Shown piece after piece: positions 60,230-64,000 of a stretch of 64,000 nucleotides of DNA. The stretch covers positions 25,254-89,253 of the forward strand of contig JAAVEA010000001.1 in NCBI GenBank assembly GCA_014801535.1, given 5' to 3'. The notes beneath the pieces were generated by a model that was not told where the DNA came from, did no database searches, and saw only the letters and a program-made list of their open reading frames with translations. The DNA comes from Bacteroides sp. GTDB taxonomy: Bacteria; Bacteroidota; Bacteroidia; Bacteroidales; Muribaculaceae. The position numbers were made by a program, and so were the translations under genes. The first letter of the stretch is position 1. Each line of letters begins with the position of its first letter.

Positions 60230-61873
60230 TTATTTTTGGATAAGGGTTGCTATATCATTTTCTACGGTAGAGATTGTGCTGAGATTAAATTTCTCCTGAA
60301 GCACTTTGAGCACATCAGGTGTGAAGAATGCAGGGAGTGTTGGGCCTGTATGAATATTCTTGACACCAAGATATAGAAGAGCAAGCAGGACGATTACAGC
60401 TTTCTGCTCGTACCATGCGATATTATAAACAATGGGCAGATCATTCATACTCTCCAAATTGAAGGCATCTTTCAGCGCCATGGCGATTTTTACCAGAGAA
60501 TAAGAGTCATTGCATTGTCCGGCATCCAGCACACGAGGCACACCTTCAATGTCACCAAGAGGAAGCTTGTTGTAACGATACTTGGCACATCCGGCGGTAA
60601 GGATAACACAATCATGGGGAAGGGCTTCAGCAAATTCAGTATAATAGCTACGTGATGGGAATCGACCGTCGCAACCTGCCATCACTACAAATTTACGAAT
60701 TTTACCGGTTTTTATTAAATCTATTATTTTCGGAGCAAGTTCTATTACTTGATGATGTGCGAATCCACCAATGATTTCTCCCTTTTCAATTTCAGTTGGG
60801 GGAGGACAGTTCTTTGCTTTTGCAATAACCTCTGAAAAATCATGACCACCAGCTGCATCAGCTTCTATATGGTGTGTGCCCGGCATATCCACCACACCAA
60901 GTGTATATACACGATCGGTATATGTGGCATTTTTACGTGGGGGCACAATACAATTTGATGTAAATACGAAGCAACCGTTGAATGTTTCAAATTCATCCGT
61001 CTGCTTCCACCAAGCGTTTCCGTAGTTGCCCGCAAAATGGGGATACTTTTTGAAATAGGGATAATATTGACCGGGAAGCATTTCAGAATGAGTGTATACA
61101 TCCACCCCGGTTCCCGCTGTCTGTTCGAGAAGTTCCTCAAGGTCGCGCAAGTCATGACCGGAGATAAGAATACCGGGGTTTTGACGAACTCCTATATCCA
61201 CCCTGGTAATCTCAGGATTCCCGTATGTGCCTGTATTGGCAGAATCAAGTAGCGCCATGGCTTTTACTCCGCCTTCACCCATATAGAGTACGAGTCTCAC
61301 AAGTTCATCTACTGTTATATCTTGTCGACTCACTTCTTTGAGAACCCTTTCAATATGTGCATATACCTCATCATCCTCATATTTCAAATTGGCAGCATGA
61401 CGTGCATAAGCCGCCGCACCTTTGGCACCATAGATAGCTAACTGCTTCAATCCTCTTTTGTCGGGATCTTTTTCTGAAAGCACTCCGGTAACAGGTTCGA
61501 GTTTCTCATAGTCTTCGGGTTGAGCTTCAAGCTCTACTTCGGGATAGTTGGGAATTGTGATTCCGGCTTCTTTACATTTTGCCTTCAGCTCACGTTTCAT
61601 CTGAAATGCACGACGTATGAAACCATCAAGCGCGTCATTATCAAAGTTTGCGTTGGTGATAGTAGTGAAGAGAGCATCAATTATTTGATGATCGGCATCG
61701 CGTCGAGATTTCCCTGCATCCCGGAGAAGATCGTTAAGGATGGCTACTCCTCTTGTGGCATAAAGCAAGAGATCCATACGAGCCGATGTCTCCGGTAATT
61801 TCCCGCAGACACCTCTAAGGGTACATCCCGTGCCTTTTGCCGTTTCCTGACATTGATAGCAGAACATATTCAT
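60230..61873 (-). CDS. hcp: Hydroxylamine reductase / hybrid-cluster protein
   Basis: [70 protein letters not shown]. Confidence 0.97.
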   Translation of the reverse strand: MNMFCYQCQETAKGTGCTLRGVCGKLPETSARMDLLLYATRGVAILNDLLRDAGKSRRDADHQIIDALFTTITNANFDNDALDGFIRRAFQMKRELKAKCKEAGITIPNYPEVELEAQPEDYEKLEPVTGVLSEKDPDKRGLKQLAIYGAKGAAAYARHAANLKYEDDEVYAHIERVLKEVSRQDITVDELVRLVLYMGEGGVKAMALLDSANTGTYGNPEITRVDIGVRQNPGILISGHDLRDLEELLEQTAGTGVDVYTHSEMLPGQYYPYFKKYPHFAGNYGNAWWKQTDEFETFNGCFVFTSNCIVPPRKNATYTDRVYTLGVVDMPGTHHIEADAAGGHDFSEVIAKAKNCPPPTEIEKGEIIGGFAHHQVIELAPKIIDLIKTGKIRKFVVMAGCDGRFPSRSYYTEFAEALPHDCVILTAGCAKYRYNKLPLGDIEGVPRVLDAGQCNDSYSLVKIAMALKDAFNLESMNDLPIVYNIAWYEQKAVIVLLALLYLGVKNIHTGPTLPAFFTPDVLKVLQEKFNLSTISTVENDIATLIQK

Positions 61874-61886
61874 AATGGCCGATGTA

Positions 61887-62216
61887 TTATGCTTTTACTT
61901 TGGTTAACATGACCTTGGAATCAACTTTTGCTGAAACGCTATGAGGTACGTTTTCTCCCATAAGCATAAATTCTCCGGCTTTAAGAGTGTGAGGCATATC
62001 AAGCATTGTAAACTCGATTTCTCCTTCAAGAACAGTTACCATCACTTCTGCCGGAGCGGTATGTGTGTCAAGTTTCTGTCCTGCTTTAAAAGCCACCAGC
62101 GAAACGCCACCGTTGTTGTTTGAGAAGATATTTTTGAAATGAACTCGTTCTTCACCGCTTTCGATCTGAGAGGCGAGCTGATGCACTTCGCCAAACTTAT
62201 AATCTGTTTCAATCAT
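61887..62216 (-). CDS. Cupin domain protein
   Basis: [24 protein letters not shown]...[17 protein letters not shown]; start set to internal ATG 62216; 13 bp before hcp. Confidence 0.88.
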   Translation of the reverse strand: MIETDYKFGEVHQLASQIESGEERVHFKNIFSNNNGGVSLVAFKAGQKLDTHTAPAEVMVTVLEGEIEFTMLDMPHTLKAGEFMLMGENVPHSVSAKVDSKVMLTKVKA

Positions 62217-62390
62217 AGCATTAAATCTTTTTATAATTACAATATTGTTTATTGATAGCCGAATTTTCATCGGTCTATTCATGTATTAGAACGCTTTGGA
62301 AATGACAACAGTTCAATTATGATAATATGATGGAGGTGTATGAGTTATTCCGCGATTGTAAAAAGTTGGCAATAGTGAGTAATTCAAGAT

Positions 62391-62888
62391 TTATCTTGAC
62401 CAGAGGATAATGCTTCCGTCTTTATGTGAAACAGTTTTTTTTACGTCAATTATCCTCTGATTTGACGACCCTCTGAAAAGCAGATCTGTATCACGAAGAC
62501 AGAGTATGAAGGGTGAGTCAACTATGACATCGGCTTCTTTTGCTGCATCAAATAATTCTTCAGATTCAATTATCTCTTCCCAGCGGAAGCCCGTGTATAT
62601 CCATACGTCATGACCTGAATGATGAATATGTTCTATAAGTTCCTTAACAAATTTTGGATGGTAAAGCGGATCTCCGCCTGATAGTGTGACATCAAAATCC
62701 TCTTCCTCTATAATTTGCATCAATTTGTCGATGGTGTATGGAATTCCAGCTTCGAAATCCCAGGAAGATGGATTATGACAACCATGACATTCATGTCGGC
62801 AACCGGCGAAATATATGGATGTACGAAATCCGGGGCCATCCACAGTGGTGCCCCGGATTATATCAAGTATTTTAATGGAATCTTTCAT
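62391..62888 (-). CDS. nrdG: Anaerobic ribonucleotide reductase activating protein
   Basis: IYFAGCRHECHGCHNPSSWDFEAG (CxxxxCxxC form), LSGGDPLYHP. Confidence 0.95.
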   Translation of the reverse strand: MKDSIKILDIIRGTTVDGPGFRTSIYFAGCRHECHGCHNPSSWDFEAGIPYTIDKLMQIIEEEDFDVTLSGGDPLYHPKFVKELIEHIHHSGHDVWIYTGFRWEEIIESEELFDAAKEADVIVDSPFILCLRDTDLLFRGSSNQRIIDVKKTVSHKDGSIILWSR

Positions 62889-62938
62889 TGTTTTCAGGTG
62901 TTACACCTCCAATAAATCTCCTGCTGAATTCAATAGTC

Positions 62939-64000
62939 TTACTCATGGACTACGCGATCATTCAGCTCGGCGAGTTTACCGGAATTCCAGCGGTCGGTTG
63001 TGCCAACGAGATAGCCGGTGATACGCTGTATGGTTTCAAAATGCGTTCCGCATTTAGGACAGTTATCCACATTTTTATCTGCGTTTTCGTATCCGCATTT
63101 AGGACAATGGTTACGGTTATGGTTTACAGAGCCGTAGCCGAGATTATATTTATCCATCATATCTACAATTTGCATGATGGATTCCTCGTTATGGGTGGCA
63201 TCACCATCAATTTCTACATAGAATATATGACCTCCGCGCGTTAGCTCATGATATGGAGCTTCTATCTTGGCCTTATGGCGTGGGGAGCAATGATAATAGA
63301 CAGGAACATGATTTGAGTTGGTGTAATAATCCTTATCCGTGATGCCGGGAATTATACCGAACGTTTTTCTGTCAACCTTAGTGAATTTTCCTGAAAGCCC
63401 CTCAGCCGGAGTAGCAAGCACGGAAAAGTTATGTCCATATTCATTACAATATTCATTCACCCGATTTCGCATATGTCCGATGATCTTTAGACCAAGAGAC
63501 TGAGCCTCCTCGCTTTCTCCGTGATGTTTACCGGTGAGTGCGATCAAACACTCCGCAAGACCGATGAAGCCGATGCCGAGAGTCCCTTGATTGATCACCG
63601 GTTCGATAGTATCATTTTTGTCAAGATCAGACGCACCGTTCCAAAGAACGCTCATTACCAGTGGGAACTGCTTGGCAAGTGCTGTTTTTTGGAACTCATA
63701 TCGCTCGTTAAGTTGGAGAGCCGTAATATCAAGCACATTATCAAGTTTTTCAAAGAATTTTGCGATTCTTTCCTCTTGATCCTGAATGTTCATACATTCG
63801 ATTGCCAAACGCACTATATTGATTGTGGAGAAAGATATATTTCCTCTGCCGATTGAAGTTTTCTCTCCATAGCGGTTTTCAAACACGCGGGTTCGACACC
63901 CCATGGTTGCAACTTCATATTTATATCTTTCCGGATCATTTGCATCCCATTTCTCATGATGATTGAAGGAGGCATCAAGATTGAGGAAATTGGGGAAGAA
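62939..64000 (-). CDS. nrdD: Anaerobic ribonucleoside triphosphate reductase, N-terminus beyond window
   Basis: Zn site CPKCGYENADKNVDNCPKCG; glycyl radical region RITGYLVG; frame stays open to the window end (FFPNFLNLDASFNHHEKWDANDPERYKYEVATMGCRTRVFEN). Confidence 0.96.
   Translation of the reverse strand, partial: FFPNFLNLDASFNHHEKWDANDPERYKYEVATMGCRTRVFENRYGEKTSIGRGNISFSTINIVRLAIECMNIQDQEERIAKFFEKLDNVLDITALQLNERYEFQKTALAKQFPLVMSVLWNGASDLDKNDTIEPVINQGTLGIGFIGLAECLIALTGKHHGESEEAQSLGLKIIGHMRNRVNEYCNEYGHNFSVLATPAEGLSGKFTKVDRKTFGIIPGITDKDYYTNSNHVPVYYHCSPRHKAKIEAPYHELTRGGHIFYVEIDGDATHNEESIMQIVDMMDKYNLGYGSVNHNRNHCPKCGYENADKNVDNCPKCGTHFETIQRITGYLVGTTDRWNSGKLAELNDRVVHE

Noticed and set aside
1-64000. 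CRISPR array, tRNA/rRNA genes, prophage or IS transposase
   Set aside because: No regularly spaced 25-40 bp repeats, tRNA-like T-arm motifs outside coding regions, or transposase/integrase/phage proteins were seen; tRNAscan-SE and minced would be decisive

Overview
This 64 kb window looks like chromosomal DNA from a Bacteroidales bacterium. The evidence is Bacteroidota-type promoters (TTTG-N19..20-TAnnTTTG), an LpxC-FabZ fusion, a DUF4295 gene beside rpmG/rpmB, a serine palmitoyltransferase-like gene, and a Na+-translocating methylmalonyl-CoA decarboxylase locus. I attribute it to Muribaculaceae-like bacteria only tentatively. Most of it is dense core metabolism: RluD, PlsC-like, FolK, LptF/G, Tgt, DnaK, SPT, mce-mmd operon, lpxD-lpxC/fabZ-lpxA, menDBCE with a separate menF, fmt, ClC, TsaC, NadE, rpmB-rpmG, TsaD, TamB, patatin, GH13, Prs, PepO, RimO, FtsY, PadR-PspC, Hcp, NrdG and NrdD. 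I saw no tRNA, rRNA, prophage, IS transposase or CRISPR array. The main accessory region is 7.6-12.4 kb. It holds a putative DNA-binding protein, two lipoproteins and a secreted protein, all convergent with a membrane-anchored eukaryotic-like Ser/Thr kinase. Upstream lies an array of four 7-mers at an exact 10-bp period. Other notable signals are a nested, possibly switching, structured leader upstream of spt, TAGTAC sites over the promoter of a TonB-receptor/PadR/PspC cluster, a CinA lacking its MoCF domain, a structured rpmB leader, an inverted repeat upstream of cupin-hcp, and a lone REP-like hairpin. All functional assignments come from reading the sequence; no searches were run.
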